Assembly: GCF_947502895.1 (NCBI RefSeq)
Contig: NZ_CANNBM010000004.1
Location: 186,001 to 250,000 of the forward strand
Direction: 5' to 3'
DNA length: 64,000 bases
Source: an uncultured Sulfitobacter sp.
Lineage (GTDB): Bacteria; Pseudomonadota; Alphaproteobacteria; Rhodobacterales; Rhodobacteraceae
Made by a program: the position numbers and the translations under genes. Positions 1 through 8,670 of this stretch are shown here, piece by piece (within the stretch, counting starts at the first letter, position 1; each line of letters begins with the position of its first letter). Below the pieces are notes generated by a model. It searched no databases and was not told the DNA's origin. It worked only from the letters and a program-made list of their open reading frames with translations.

Positions 1-290
1 CTGTGCGTGGGCCAGGAGGCGGATACCGTTTGGCACGGCCTGCTTCGGATATTCGCGTGGTCGACATTCTGGGCGCGGTAGATGAGTCGGTCGACGCAAT
101 GCACAAAGGGGCTGGCGCTTCGGGCGGCGCATCAGGCAGCCGCGCGCAATCATTGACCAATCGTTTGTGGCAGGGGCTATCGGCGCATGTTTATGTCTTT
201 CTGCATCAGACACGGCTGTCGGATGTGATCGAGAACCAGATGACACCGTGTCCAGCCGTACCCGAAATATTTGCCGTTGTGGACGAGTGA
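1..290 (+). CDS. iscR: Rrf2-family regulator IscR, 3' end only
   Basis: The 5' end is cut by the window edge. The frame opens with RGPGGGYRLAR, the wing motif of Rrf2-family winged-helix regulators, then about 85 residues of the C-terminal part. It lies 20 bp before a cysteine desulfurase at the head of a suf operon, the usual place of iscR, the regulator of Fe-S assembly genes. The region that holds the three cluster-ligating Cys in enterobacterial IscR is here a Gly/Ala/Ser stretch (MHKGAGASGGASGSRAQ). The only Cys visible is in TPCPAVPE near the C-terminus. Loss of the Cys cluster is known for Rhodobacteraceae IscR, which was described in Rhodobacter sphaeroides as an unusual Fe-S binding repressor. 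The family call is firm; the sensing mechanism is inferred from that relative. Confidence 0.85.
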   Translation, partial: VRGPGGGYRLARPASDIRVVDILGAVDESVDAMHKGAGASGGASGSRAQSLTNRLWQGLSAHVYVFLHQTRLSDVIENQMTPCPAVPEIFAVVDE

Positions 291-310
291 CCGGGTGGTC
301 TTGAGTATTT

Positions 311-1501
311 GTGGCCAGAAAAAATAGGGTGGTGGACGTGGGCAGGGTGTACCTTGATCATAATGCGACGACCCCTCTGAGGGTTGAAGCGCGTCACGCG
401 ATGGGCGGCGCGATGGATGTAGTGGGCAACCCGTCCTCGGTCCATGCAGAAGGGCGCGCGGCCAAGATGCTGGTTGAGCGGGCGCGGGCGCAAGTGGCGC
501 AGCTGGTCGGGTGCAATGTCCAGCAGGTTGTTTTTACGTCTAGTGCGACCGAAGCGGCAGCCTTGGCTGTGGCGCAAAAGGCGCGGCACGGCGGGGTTTT
601 TGCGGCACTGCCGACAGAGCATGATTGCCTTGAGATCTGGAGCGAGGCGGAACTTGATAGCTTCACAAATTCTCAAGGGAAAATGTCTGTTGAGGGAGCG
701 GCGCGTTTTCTGGACTGGCTTTGTGAAATTGGCCCCTCGGAGGAAGCATCGGCGCTTGTAGCGATGTCTGCTGCAAATAGCGAAACAGGTGTACTGGCAA
801 ATGGCGGTAAGGTTGTGGGTAGTGGCAAGGTGCATGGCCTCAGGCGTGGTACACGGCGTTACTCCACGATTTGTGACATCACACAGCTCGCAGGCAAGAT
901 GCCTGTAATCTATGATGAGGTCACACCTTCTTATGCAATACTGTCCGCGCATAAACTGGGCGGACCGAAAGGCGTGGGTGCCCTGATCAATTTCACGGCT
1001 GATGATCCAGAGCCGATATTGCGGGGCGGCGGGCAGGAAATGAACCGTCGCTCGGGCACCGAGAATATCATCGGTATTGCAGGTTTTGGGGCTGCTGCGG
1101 AGGCCGCGGGGCGTGACGTTGCGGCAGGCAGGTGGGACGAAGTGGCCCAACTTAGAAGTATTCTAGAAAAGGCTATTGCGTCCGCGTCAGATCAGACTAT
1201 TTTTGTCGGGAATGAAGCGGAACGGTTGCCGAATACATCATGCATGCTGACCCCCGGCTGGAAGGGGGAGACGCAGGTAATGCAGATGGATTTAGCGGGT
1301 TTTGCGATCTCGGCGGGGTCGGCATGCTCCAGCGGGAAGGTCAAGGCGAGCAAGGTATTGCTTGCCATGGGATACAACGAAACCGAGGCGGCAAGTGCGG
1401 TGCGCGTGTCACTGGGTCTCGAGACGACAAAAGACGAGGTGTTGCGCTTTGCCGATGCGTGGTGCCGCACATACCGGAAACATCAGACGCGGGCCGCGTA
1501 A
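311..1501 (+). CDS. Cysteine desulfurase, IscS/NifS-type (class V aminotransferase)
   Basis: PLP enzyme that takes sulfur from cysteine as an enzyme-bound persulfide for Fe-S cluster assembly. Visible motifs: YLDHNATTPL at the N-terminus, the PLP lysine in ILSAHKLGGPKG, the cofactor-binding Asp and Gln in CDITQLAGK, SGTENIIGIAGF, and the catalytic loop SAGSACSSGKVKAS. At 396 residues it has the normal length. The start at 311 is GTG; an in-frame GTG at 332 lies closer to the conserved N-terminus and is equally possible. It sits between iscR and sufB, so this operon has two desulfurases, this one and SufS at its far end. Members in this position are often annotated iscS-like in Rhodobacterales; whether the two proteins divide the work is unknown. 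Confidence 0.9.
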   Translation: MARKNRVVDVGRVYLDHNATTPLRVEARHAMGGAMDVVGNPSSVHAEGRAAKMLVERARAQVAQLVGCNVQQVVFTSSATEAAALAVAQKARHGGVFAALPTEHDCLEIWSEAELDSFTNSQGKMSVEGAARFLDWLCEIGPSEEASALVAMSAANSETGVLANGGKVVGSGKVHGLRRGTRRYSTICDITQLAGKMPVIYDEVTPSYAILSAHKLGGPKGVGALINFTADDPEPILRGGGQEMNRRSGTENIIGIAGFGAAAEAAGRDVAAGRWDEVAQLRSILEKAIASASDQTIFVGNEAERLPNTSCMLTPGWKGETQVMQMDLAGFAISAGSACSSGKVKASKVLLAMGYNETEAASAVRVSLGLETTKDEVLRFADAWCRTYRKHQTRAA

Positions 1502-1526
1502 GCCCGATCTTGAGAGGAAGTTGAGC

Positions 1527-3050
1527 ATGGACACGATAGTAGACAGTGGCGTCAAAGACGGTGTTGATCAGGAAACGGTCGACGCGGTTCGCGAAGTAGG
1601 CGGTGCATACAAGCACGGCTGGTCCACAGACATCGAAATGGATTATGCCCCGCTGGGTCTGGATGAAGATATCGTCAAGCTGATCTCCTCCAAGAATGAA
1701 GAGCCGCAGTGGATGACGGATTGGCGCCTTGGCGCCTATGCCCGCTGGCAGCAGATGCGGGAGCCCGATTGGGCCATGGTCGACTATCCGACAATCGACT
1801 TCCAGAACCAGTATTATTATGCCCGACCGACCAGCATGGCCGTCAAACCCAAGTCGCTGGATGATGTAGACCCGAAATTGCTGGAAACCTATAAAAAGCT
1901 GGGTATTCCGCTCAAAGAGCAGGCTATTCTCGCAGGCGTAGAAGGCGCTGAGGAGATGTCCGACGCGCCGCGCAAAGTAGCTGTTGATGCGGTCTTTGAT
2001 TCTGTCTCTGTCGGTACGACCTTTCAGGATGAGTTGATGAAAGCGGGCGTCATTTTTTGCTCGATTTCCGAAGCGATCAAAGAGCATCCAGAACTGGTCA
2101 AAAAGTATCTTGGTTCCGTCGTGCCTGTGCAGGACAATTTTTATGCCACGTTGAATTCGGCAGTCTTTTCCGACGGTTCTTTTGTCTATGTACCGCCCGG
2201 TGTGCGCTGCCCGATGGAGCTGTCGACCTATTTCCGTATCAATGCGGAAAACACAGGCCAGTTCGAGCGGACGCTGATCATTGCCGACAAAGGCTCCTAT
2301 GTGTCCTATCTTGAGGGCTGCACCGCGCCACAACGTGATGAGAGCCAGCTGCACGCAGCTGTCGTCGAGATCATCATCGAGGAAGATGCAGAGGTGAAGT
2401 ATTCGACCGTGCAAAACTGGTATCCGGGCGACGAGAATGGCAAGGGCGGCATCTATAACTTTGTGACCAAACGCGCCGATTGCCGTGGCGACCGTGCCAA
2501 GGTAATGTGGACACAGGTCGAAACAGGCTCGGCCGTCACATGGAAGTATCCAAGCTGCATCCTGCGAGGGGACGACAGCCAAGGCGAGTTTTACTCAATC
2601 GCGATTGCCAACAACATGCAGCAGGCAGACACGGGCACCAAGATGGTGCATTTGGGCAAAAACACCAAATCGCGGATCGTCTCCAAGGGGATATCGGCGG
2701 GCAAGGCGCAAAACACCTATCGCGGGTTGGTGTCGATGCACCCCAAGGCGAAGAACTCACGCAACTACACGCAGTGTGACAGCCTGCTTATCGGCGACAA
2801 ATGCGGGGCGCACACGGTACCCTATATCGAGGTCAAAAATAACTCGAGCCGTGTGGAGCATGAGGCGACAACCTCCAAAGTAGACGACGAGCAACTGTTC
2901 TATTGCCGCTCGCGCGGTATGGACGAGGAAGAGGCGGTGGCACTGGTGGTCAACGGTTTCTGCAAAGATGTTTTGCAGGCATTACCGATGGAATTCGCCA
3001 TGGAGGCACAGGCACTTGTGGCAATCTCGCTGGAAGGGTCCGTTGGCTGA
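1527..3050 (+). CDS. sufB: Fe-S cluster assembly scaffold protein SufB
   Basis: Core subunit of the cytosolic SufBCD scaffold on which Fe-S clusters are built. The frame is open far upstream into the desulfurase gene, but the start is set at ATG 1527 because GAGAGGAAG lies just before it and the product then begins MDTIVDSGVKDG, as SufB N-termini do. This gives 507 residues, normal for the family. Family motifs include YLEGCTAPQRDES, with the Cys thought to take part in sulfur transfer, and the C-terminal beta-helix and helical segment ending in EFAMEAQALVAISLEG. The stop overlaps the next start by one base, which suggests translational coupling. Confidence 0.96.
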   Translation: MDTIVDSGVKDGVDQETVDAVREVGGAYKHGWSTDIEMDYAPLGLDEDIVKLISSKNEEPQWMTDWRLGAYARWQQMREPDWAMVDYPTIDFQNQYYYARPTSMAVKPKSLDDVDPKLLETYKKLGIPLKEQAILAGVEGAEEMSDAPRKVAVDAVFDSVSVGTTFQDELMKAGVIFCSISEAIKEHPELVKKYLGSVVPVQDNFYATLNSAVFSDGSFVYVPPGVRCPMELSTYFRINAENTGQFERTLIIADKGSYVSYLEGCTAPQRDESQLHAAVVEIIIEEDAEVKYSTVQNWYPGDENGKGGIYNFVTKRADCRGDRAKVMWTQVETGSAVTWKYPSCILRGDDSQGEFYSIAIANNMQQADTGTKMVHLGKNTKSRIVSKGISAGKAQNTYRGLVSMHPKAKNSRNYTQCDSLLIGDKCGAHTVPYIEVKNNSSRVEHEATTSKVDDEQLFYCRSRGMDEEEAVALVVNGFCKDVLQALPMEFAMEAQALVAISLEGSVG

Positions 3051-3241
3051 TGCAAAAACTCTTCAAGGAAACAGGCATCGCTGCCATCATCTATTTCGCG
3101 CTGAGCTTCGGGCTGGGATTTGGATTGGATGAGGGCGAAGGTTGGCGCGAGGCTCTTATGTCTTCGGTGATCTTTGCGGTGTTCTATTTCGTTGTCGGGC
3201 TTGGTATCCGCTGGTTCAAAGGGCGCGGCAAAGACGCGTAA
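3050..3241 (+). CDS. Small two-helix membrane protein in the suf operon
   Basis: 63-residue protein starting at ATG 3050, which shares its A with the TGA stop of sufB. There are two hydrophobic segments, roughly residues 8-25 (GIAAIIYFALSFGLGFG) and 37-53 (LMSSVIFAVFYFVVGLG), joined by an acidic turn and followed by a basic tail RWFKGRGKDA. It is therefore probably an inner-membrane hairpin with its C-terminus in the cytoplasm. I do not recognise a family. The tight coupling to sufB suggests it is expressed with the Suf proteins, but no role can be read from the sequence. Confidence 0.7.
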   Translation: MQKLFKETGIAAIIYFALSFGLGFGLDEGEGWREALMSSVIFAVFYFVVGLGIRWFKGRGKDA

Positions 3242-3289
3242 AGCGGAAATTCTGCCCCGTTTGAAATGCACAAGTGAAAGTACGATTTT

Positions 3290-4090
3290 ATGACAGCCAG
3301 TACAAAGACAGCAGAGCCCATCAGGCTTCATTGGTGGCGCGGTGTGCCGAATTTTGGCGACGCGATAAATCCGTTGATCGTTGGTCATGTGTCTGGCGCC
3401 GAGGTTGAATTTGCGGGGCCGCAGAAGGCGAACCTGTTCGCCATCGGTTCCATGTTGCAGGTGGTCAAGCGTACCCGCAAAGACGTCGCAGAAGATCAGC
3501 CGCCCGTGAATGTCTGGGGGACCGGTATATTAAACCCCGTCTTTGGCCATGACTTTCTGGAAAAAGTCGATGTGCATCTGGTGCGTGGCCCGATCACGGC
3601 GGCCTTGCTCAAGCAAAAGCTGCGCCGCTTTGGTGATCCAGGGTTGTTGATAGACAGCGCGTTGCCATTCGACGGCACGCGCAATGACCGTGTCGGGATT
3701 GTACCGCATCACGGGCAGATGGATGACCCGGAAATGCTTGCTTTTGCGGCGTCTGATCCTGCCTTTATGCTGATTGATCCGCGGGATGATGCGAAGCAGG
3801 TTTGCCATCAAATCGCGTCTTGCGCGCGGGTAATGTCGTCATCGCTGCACGGGCTGATTATGGCTGACGCTTATGGTGTGCCAAATCGCTGGATTGCGCC
3901 TGGCAAACAGGGCTGGCTCAAGTATCACGACTATGCTGCATCTATCGGCCGGTCGGATATGTCTACGCCCCTTACGATTGATGATGCGCCCAAGGCTGCC
4001 TTTGGCGAGATTGGCTATCAAGACGGCATTGACGCCGCGCGCGAGGCTTTGCTGGACAGCTTTCCCGATCATTTGAAATCAGGTGCGTAG
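3290..4090 (+). CDS. Polysaccharide pyruvyl transferase family protein
   Basis: 266-residue protein with the marks of the polysaccharide pyruvyl transferase family (PF04230): NFGDAINPLI near the N-terminus, VRGPITAALL in the middle, FGDPGLLID, and SSSLHGLIMADAYGVPN in the C-terminal nucleotide-sugar half. Such enzymes add pyruvate ketals to surface sugars using phosphoenolpyruvate; the acceptor here is unknown. It lies in the middle of the suf operon, 48 bp after the small membrane protein and 90 bp before sufC, on the same strand and with no visible terminator on either side. A surface-sugar enzyme is an odd member of an Fe-S assembly operon, and no other polysaccharide genes are nearby. Confidence 0.85.
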   Translation: MTASTKTAEPIRLHWWRGVPNFGDAINPLIVGHVSGAEVEFAGPQKANLFAIGSMLQVVKRTRKDVAEDQPPVNVWGTGILNPVFGHDFLEKVDVHLVRGPITAALLKQKLRRFGDPGLLIDSALPFDGTRNDRVGIVPHHGQMDDPEMLAFAASDPAFMLIDPRDDAKQVCHQIASCARVMSSSLHGLIMADAYGVPNRWIAPGKQGWLKYHDYAASIGRSDMSTPLTIDDAPKAAFGEIGYQDGIDAAREALLDSFPDHLKSGA

Positions 4091-4180
4091 CACCCGAAGA
4101 ATCTCGCGCTTTATGCGCATACCTACATTGAACACGCTGCGCCCTGCGCAGATCACCAGACAGAACAAAGGAACACAGCC

Positions 4181-4936
4181 ATGCTGAGCATCAAAAACCT
4201 TCAGGTCAAACTGGAAGACGAAGACAAGCAGATCCTCAAAGGCGTCGATCTCGAAGTTGAGGGCGGTAAAGTGCACGCCATCATGGGCCCGAACGGGTCG
4301 GGAAAATCGACCCTCTCATATGTTTTGTCTGGCAAGGGCGGTTATGAAGTGACCGGCGGCACTGCAACGCTCGAAGACGTTGACCTGTTGGATATGGAGC
4401 CTGAAGAGCGTGCAGCCGCAGGCCTTTTTCTGGCGTTCCAGTACCCGGTTGAGATCCCAGGCGTTGGCAATATGACATTCCTGCGCACTGCGGTGAACGC
4501 ACAGCGCAAGGCGCGCGGTGAAGAAGAAATGTCGGCAGCGGAATTCTTGAAAGTCGTGCGCGCCAAGGCCAAAGATCTGAAGATCGACGCGGACATGCTC
4601 AAGCGGCCTGTGAACATGGGCTTTTCGGGTGGTGAGAAAAAGCGCAATGAAATCTTGCAGATGGCGATGCTTGAGCCAAAAATGTGCATTCTTGACGAGA
4701 CGGACTCTGGGCTGGACGTGGATGCCATGAAGCTGGTCGCAGAAGGTGTTAATGCGTTGCGCTCGGAAGGGCGTGGATTTCTGGTGATCACGCACTACCA
4801 GCGCCTGTTGGACCACATCAAGCCCGACGTCGTACACATCATGGCGAACGGCCGTATCGTAAAGACAGGCGGGCCAGAGCTGGCTCTGGAAGTCGAGAAC
4901 AACGGCTACGCTGATATCCTCTCCGAGGTGGCATAA
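4181..4936 (+). CDS. sufC: Fe-S cluster assembly ATPase SufC
   Basis: ABC-type ATPase of the SufBCD complex; it hydrolyses ATP in the cytosol to drive cluster assembly. Walker A is GPNGSGKST, the signature is FSGGEKKRNEI, and Walker B is CILDETDSGLDVDA, where DETDSGLD is typical of SufC. The switch His is in VITHYQRL. At 251 residues it has the normal length. ATG 4181 follows AAAGGAACACAGCC, a good ribosome-binding site. The stop codon overlaps the sufD start by one base (TAATG). Confidence 0.97.
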   Translation: MLSIKNLQVKLEDEDKQILKGVDLEVEGGKVHAIMGPNGSGKSTLSYVLSGKGGYEVTGGTATLEDVDLLDMEPEERAAAGLFLAFQYPVEIPGVGNMTFLRTAVNAQRKARGEEEMSAAEFLKVVRAKAKDLKIDADMLKRPVNMGFSGGEKKRNEILQMAMLEPKMCILDETDSGLDVDAMKLVAEGVNALRSEGRGFLVITHYQRLLDHIKPDVVHIMANGRIVKTGGPELALEVENNGYADILSEVA

Positions 4937-6216
4937 TGGCTGACGCAGCAGTTAAAACAGACGCGACGGAAGCGATGATCGCCTCGCTCGACCTGCCGCA
5001 AGGTACGTGGGATGCGCCTGCGCGTGCAGATGCTTTGAGCCGCCTGCGCAGTATGGGGTTGCCCCAGCGCCGTGACGAGTACTGGAAGTATACGCGCCCC
5101 GATACACTGACACAGACCGAAGCGCCCAAAGCAGCAGTTTTGGTAACTGATGAGGCGCCCTTGTTTGACGGCGTCGATCGTCTACACATCGTTTTTGTCG
5201 ATGGTGTTTTTGATCCCGAAGCCTCGGATGATCTAAGCCTTGAAGGCATTACAATTGAGCGTTTGGCCGCTGCGGATAGTGATCTTCACTGGGCTAAGAA
5301 CCTTTATGGCGTTCTGGAAAGCCGCGGCCAGAACCCTGTGCAGCGTCCGCTTGCCACGCTCAATACCGCTTTTGCGACAGACGGTGTGTTGATCCATGTA
5401 ACTGGCAAGCCAAGCAAGCCGGTAAACCTCTTTTATCGCCATAATTCAGAGAGTTCTGATGCGATCCTTCATCACTGCGTTAAGTTGGATGCAGGCGCGG
5501 AAATCACGCTTTTGGAGAATGGCCCAGCTGCCGCGCGGTTCAACAAGGTGATGGAAGTCGAAATCGCCGATGGCGCATCGTTTCATCACATCCGCGCTCA
5601 AGGCCGCGATCATGAGCGGCGTGCTGCCACCCATATCTTCACCCGTCTGGGAGAGGAATCGCAGTTTCGGTCGTTCACAATGACAGTAAACGGTCAGCTA
5701 ACACGCAATGATTGTGTGATCGAGTTGACAGGTGACAACGCAATCGCGAACGTCGGCGGCGCCTGTGTGGGCGACGGTGATTTCCACCACGATGATACGA
5801 TCTTTATCACCCACGACGCGGTCAACTGTCAGAGCCGTCAAGTCTTTAAGAAAGTCCTCCGCAATGGCGCGACAGGCGTTTTTCAGGGCAAAATCCTTGT
5901 AAAAGCGGGCGCGCAAAAAACGGATGGCTATCAGATCAGCCAATCTCTGTTGCTGGATGGGGACAGTCAGTTTCTCGCCAAACCCGAGCTTGAGATTTAC
6001 GCCGATGACGTAGCCTGTAGCCACGGTTCGACGTCGGGTGCAATTGATGAGGATGCAATGTTCTATCTGCGTTCGCGCGGCGTGCCAGAAGCAGAAGCGA
6101 CAAACCTGCTGACCTTGGCGTTTTTGGCCGAAGCCGTCGACGAGATTGAAGACGAGACCCTGCGCGAGGACATGACTGCACGTTTGGCCGCCTGGCTCAC
6201 AAGACACGGGAGCTGA
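4936..6216 (+). CDS. sufD: Fe-S cluster assembly protein SufD
   Basis: Paralogue of SufB that forms the SufB-SufD heterodimer of the scaffold. It is 426 residues long. The C-terminal half carries the family signature, with KTDGYQISQSLLLDGDSQ and the His of VACSHGSTSGAIDEDAMFYL; that His is a proposed cluster or iron ligand at the SufB-SufD interface. The start ATG at 4936 overlaps the sufC stop and the gene is followed within 2 bp by the next frame, so it sits in the core of the operon. Confidence 0.95.
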   Translation: MADAAVKTDATEAMIASLDLPQGTWDAPARADALSRLRSMGLPQRRDEYWKYTRPDTLTQTEAPKAAVLVTDEAPLFDGVDRLHIVFVDGVFDPEASDDLSLEGITIERLAAADSDLHWAKNLYGVLESRGQNPVQRPLATLNTAFATDGVLIHVTGKPSKPVNLFYRHNSESSDAILHHCVKLDAGAEITLLENGPAAARFNKVMEVEIADGASFHHIRAQGRDHERRAATHIFTRLGEESQFRSFTMTVNGQLTRNDCVIELTGDNAIANVGGACVGDGDFHHDDTIFITHDAVNCQSRQVFKKVLRNGATGVFQGKILVKAGAQKTDGYQISQSLLLDGDSQFLAKPELEIYADDVACSHGSTSGAIDEDAMFYLRSRGVPEAEATNLLTLAFLAEAVDEIEDETLREDMTARLAAWLTRHGS

Positions 6217-6217
6217 T

Positions 6218-6706
6218 GTGGCGCTGACGCAAGATATTGTTGCCACCTATCGGGGGCCGTCGCGGGTTATCAGGCGCTTTCTGGCGCAGGGGCGAAACGA
6301 AGTGCGCGCCCTTTTGTTCGTGTTGATTGCAGGGGTGCTTATGTTCATCGCTGCAGCACCTTACCAAGCGCGAGAAGCCCAACTGGACCCCGATATCCCG
6401 TTTCAGGCAAGGCTGTACTGGAGCGCGTTTTTCTTCATTCTGATCTTTCCGATCCTGGTCTACCTGTTTGCCTTTTGTATTCAGGCGCTGTCCTGGATCG
6501 CGAGGCGCAAAGTGACGGGCTATGCGATACGGTTCACGTTGATTTGGGCCTTGCTCGCCTCGACACCTGTGATCCTGCTACTGGGGCTTACGGCTGGCTT
6601 CATCGGGCCAAGCATACAGTTGCAACTGGTTGGTTTCATATGGCTGGCTGTCTTCGGTTGGTTTTGGGCTACAGGACTGCTTTGTGCAGATGGATCGGTT
6701 GAATGA
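6218..6706 (+). CDS. Multi-pass membrane protein, first of a YIP1-like pair
   Basis: 162-residue membrane protein with about four hydrophobic segments, roughly residues 30-46, 66-90, 101-124 and 131-153. The start is GTG 6218, 1 bp after the sufD stop; an ATG at 6216 is in another frame and stops at once. The N-terminal YRGPSRVIRRFLAQGRNEVRA resembles the cytosolic lead-in of YIP1-domain proteins, but similarity beyond hydrophobicity is weak. The last four bases overlap the next gene (ATGA). Two such membrane genes between sufD and sufS recur in Rhodobacterales suf operons; their role is not known to me. Confidence 0.75.
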   Translation: MALTQDIVATYRGPSRVIRRFLAQGRNEVRALLFVLIAGVLMFIAAAPYQAREAQLDPDIPFQARLYWSAFFFILIFPILVYLFAFCIQALSWIARRKVTGYAIRFTLIWALLASTPVILLLGLTAGFIGPSIQLQLVGFIWLAVFGWFWATGLLCADGSVE

Positions 6707-7293
6707 TGAACACTGATGCCCTGAAATCGCTAGCATTCGAGACCATTCAAAGCCCGCGAACAGCAGCCCAGAAAGTTATGAACCTGAACCTGAGCCGTGA
6801 TGTTTTATGGAGCAGTCTGGGCCTTGTAGCTGTGATCAACGCGATCATTTATAGCTTTTCTCTGCTGTTTGGGGACACATCACAGTTGCCTGCCTTGTTT
6901 CGCAACCCCATCCTGTTTTTCGTGATCATCACGGGCGTGTTGGTCGTTACGATCCACGCGTTTCACTGGACTGGCCGCGCGCTTGGTGGTGAGGGTGATC
7001 TGGGCGATCTGTTGGCGCTTTTTGTCTGGCTGCAAGCGTTGCGTGCGGTCGCACAAGCTGTGATGTTCTTTTTGATACTGCTATCGCCCGTATTGGCCCA
7101 GCTTTTCTCTTTTGCTGTCGGCATATTGGGGCTGTGGATCACGATTAACTTTATATCCGAGGCACAGGGCAAACCGGGTCTTGGTCACGGCATCGGTGTT
7201 TTGGTTTTGTCAGCCGTAGGAATTGTTTTTGGATTGATGTTGCTCGTAGGGCTAATCGGCCTTGGCAGCATGGGAGTACCCGCAAATGTATGA
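6703..7293 (+). CDS. YIP1 family membrane protein
   Basis: 196-residue protein with a short amphipathic N-terminus followed by about five hydrophobic segments, in the layout of the YIP1 domain: the Gly-rich ALGGEGDLGDLLALFVW sits between the second and third segments, as in other YIP1 members. It overlaps the preceding membrane gene by 4 bp and the sufS start by 8 bp, so the three genes are probably translated together. The substrate or partner is unknown; its position suggests a membrane role linked to Fe-S assembly, which is inference only. Confidence 0.8.
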   Translation: MMNTDALKSLAFETIQSPRTAAQKVMNLNLSRDVLWSSLGLVAVINAIIYSFSLLFGDTSQLPALFRNPILFFVIITGVLVVTIHAFHWTGRALGGEGDLGDLLALFVWLQALRAVAQAVMFFLILLSPVLAQLFSFAVGILGLWITINFISEAQGKPGLGHGIGVLVLSAVGIVFGLMLLVGLIGLGSMGVPANV

Positions 7294-8506
7294 TGTCGCT
7301 GCGATCCGCCGTGATTTTCCGATCCTCGCGCGCGAGGTGAATGGAAAGCCGCTTGTCTATCTCGACAACGGCGCCTCCGCGCAAAAGCCGCAGGTGGTGA
7401 TTGACGCAATAAGCACTGCCTACAGCCATGAATATGCAAATGTACATCGTGGCCTGCATTACTTGTCGAACCTTGCAACGGACAAATATGAAGCAGTGCG
7501 GGGCAAGGTCGCGCAATTTATCAATGCTGCCACCGAGGACGAGATCATCTTTAACTCGGGTACCACAGAAGCAATCAATATGGTTGCCTACAGCTGGGCT
7601 ATGCCACGTATGGAGGCGGGGGACGAGATCATCCTCAGTATCATGGAACATCATGCCAATATCGTGCCATGGCATTTCCTGCGTGAACGCATGGGAGTTG
7701 TGATCAAGTGGGTAGATGTCGACGCCACAGGTGCGCTTGACCCTCAAGCGGTGATCGACGCGATCACGCCGCGCACAAAACTAATTGCAATAACCCATAT
7801 GTCCAATGTGTTAGGGACGGTTGTTGATGTAAAATCCATCACGTCAGCAGCCCATGAAAAAGGTGTTGCGGTGCTTGTGGATGGCTCCCAAGCCGCTGTC
7901 CATATGCCTGTCGACGTACAGGACATCGGCTGTGATTTCTACTGTTTGACAGGGCACAAGCTGTATGGCCCATCGGGGTCCGGTGCGGTCTATGTAAAAT
8001 CCAGCCGGATGGATGAGATGCGCCCATTCATTGGCGGTGGCGATATGATCCGAGAAGTCACCAAAGTCGGTGTCATCTACAATGATGCACCCATGAAGTT
8101 TGAAGCTGGCACGCCGGGTATTGTCCAGACGATCGGCCTTGGTGTGGCGCTTGACTATATGACGGGCGTCGGTTTGGCTGAAATTGCAGCGCATGAAGCG
8201 TCATTGCGTGATTACACGGTGCAGAAGCTGGCTGGGCTTAACTGGATTCAGGTACAGGGAACGACGCCTGACAAGGGCGCAATCTTTAGCTTTACAATGG
8301 AAGGGGCCGCGCATGCCCACGACATCTCCACCATTCTCGACAAGAAAGGTGTGGCGGTGCGCGCGGGTCAACACTGTTGTGGTCCGCTGATGGAACATAT
8401 GGAGCTTAACGCGACCTGTCGTGCGTCATTTGGTATGTACAACACCACAGACGAGATCGATACGTTTATTGACGCTCTTGAATTGGCGCATGATCTGTTC
8501 GGATAA
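7286..8506 (+). CDS. sufS: Cysteine desulfurase SufS
   Basis: Group II cysteine desulfurase that supplies persulfide sulfur to the SufBCD scaffold. The start is set at ATG 7286 (MYDVAAIRRDFPIL) inside the end of the YIP1 gene; this gives 406 residues, the usual SufS length. Motifs: PLVYLDNGASAQKP, EHHANIVPW, the PLP lysine in LTGHKLYGPSGSGAVYV, and the catalytic Cys in RAGQHCCGPLMEHM. No sufE, sufA or sufT follows before the tRNA at 8594, so the usual partners must be elsewhere or absent. Confidence 0.95.
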   Translation: MYDVAAIRRDFPILAREVNGKPLVYLDNGASAQKPQVVIDAISTAYSHEYANVHRGLHYLSNLATDKYEAVRGKVAQFINAATEDEIIFNSGTTEAINMVAYSWAMPRMEAGDEIILSIMEHHANIVPWHFLRERMGVVIKWVDVDATGALDPQAVIDAITPRTKLIAITHMSNVLGTVVDVKSITSAAHEKGVAVLVDGSQAAVHMPVDVQDIGCDFYCLTGHKLYGPSGSGAVYVKSSRMDEMRPFIGGGDMIREVTKVGVIYNDAPMKFEAGTPGIVQTIGLGVALDYMTGVGLAEIAAHEASLRDYTVQKLAGLNWIQVQGTTPDKGAIFSFTMEGAAHAHDISTILDKKGVAVRAGQHCCGPLMEHMELNATCRASFGMYNTTDEIDTFIDALELAHDLFG

Positions 8507-8593
8507 CAGTGTGCGGGCGTAGATCGGTTTTGCACCCCGTCCGCTTCTTTTTGAATTGCAGGGGCAGGGTGGTCAGACTATACCGCTGCTTGT

Positions 8594-8670
<77 letters not shown>

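Noticed and set aside
1302..1526. 75-codon N-terminal extension of sufB into the desulfurase gene
   Set aside because: The extension is Arg/His-rich out-of-frame translation of the desulfurase; ATG 1527 has a good RBS and gives the normal SufB N-terminus.
1341..2582. 413-codon open frame on the minus strand across sufB
   Set aside because: It is antisense to a clear sufB and its product resembles no protein; long antisense frames are common over GC-rich genes.
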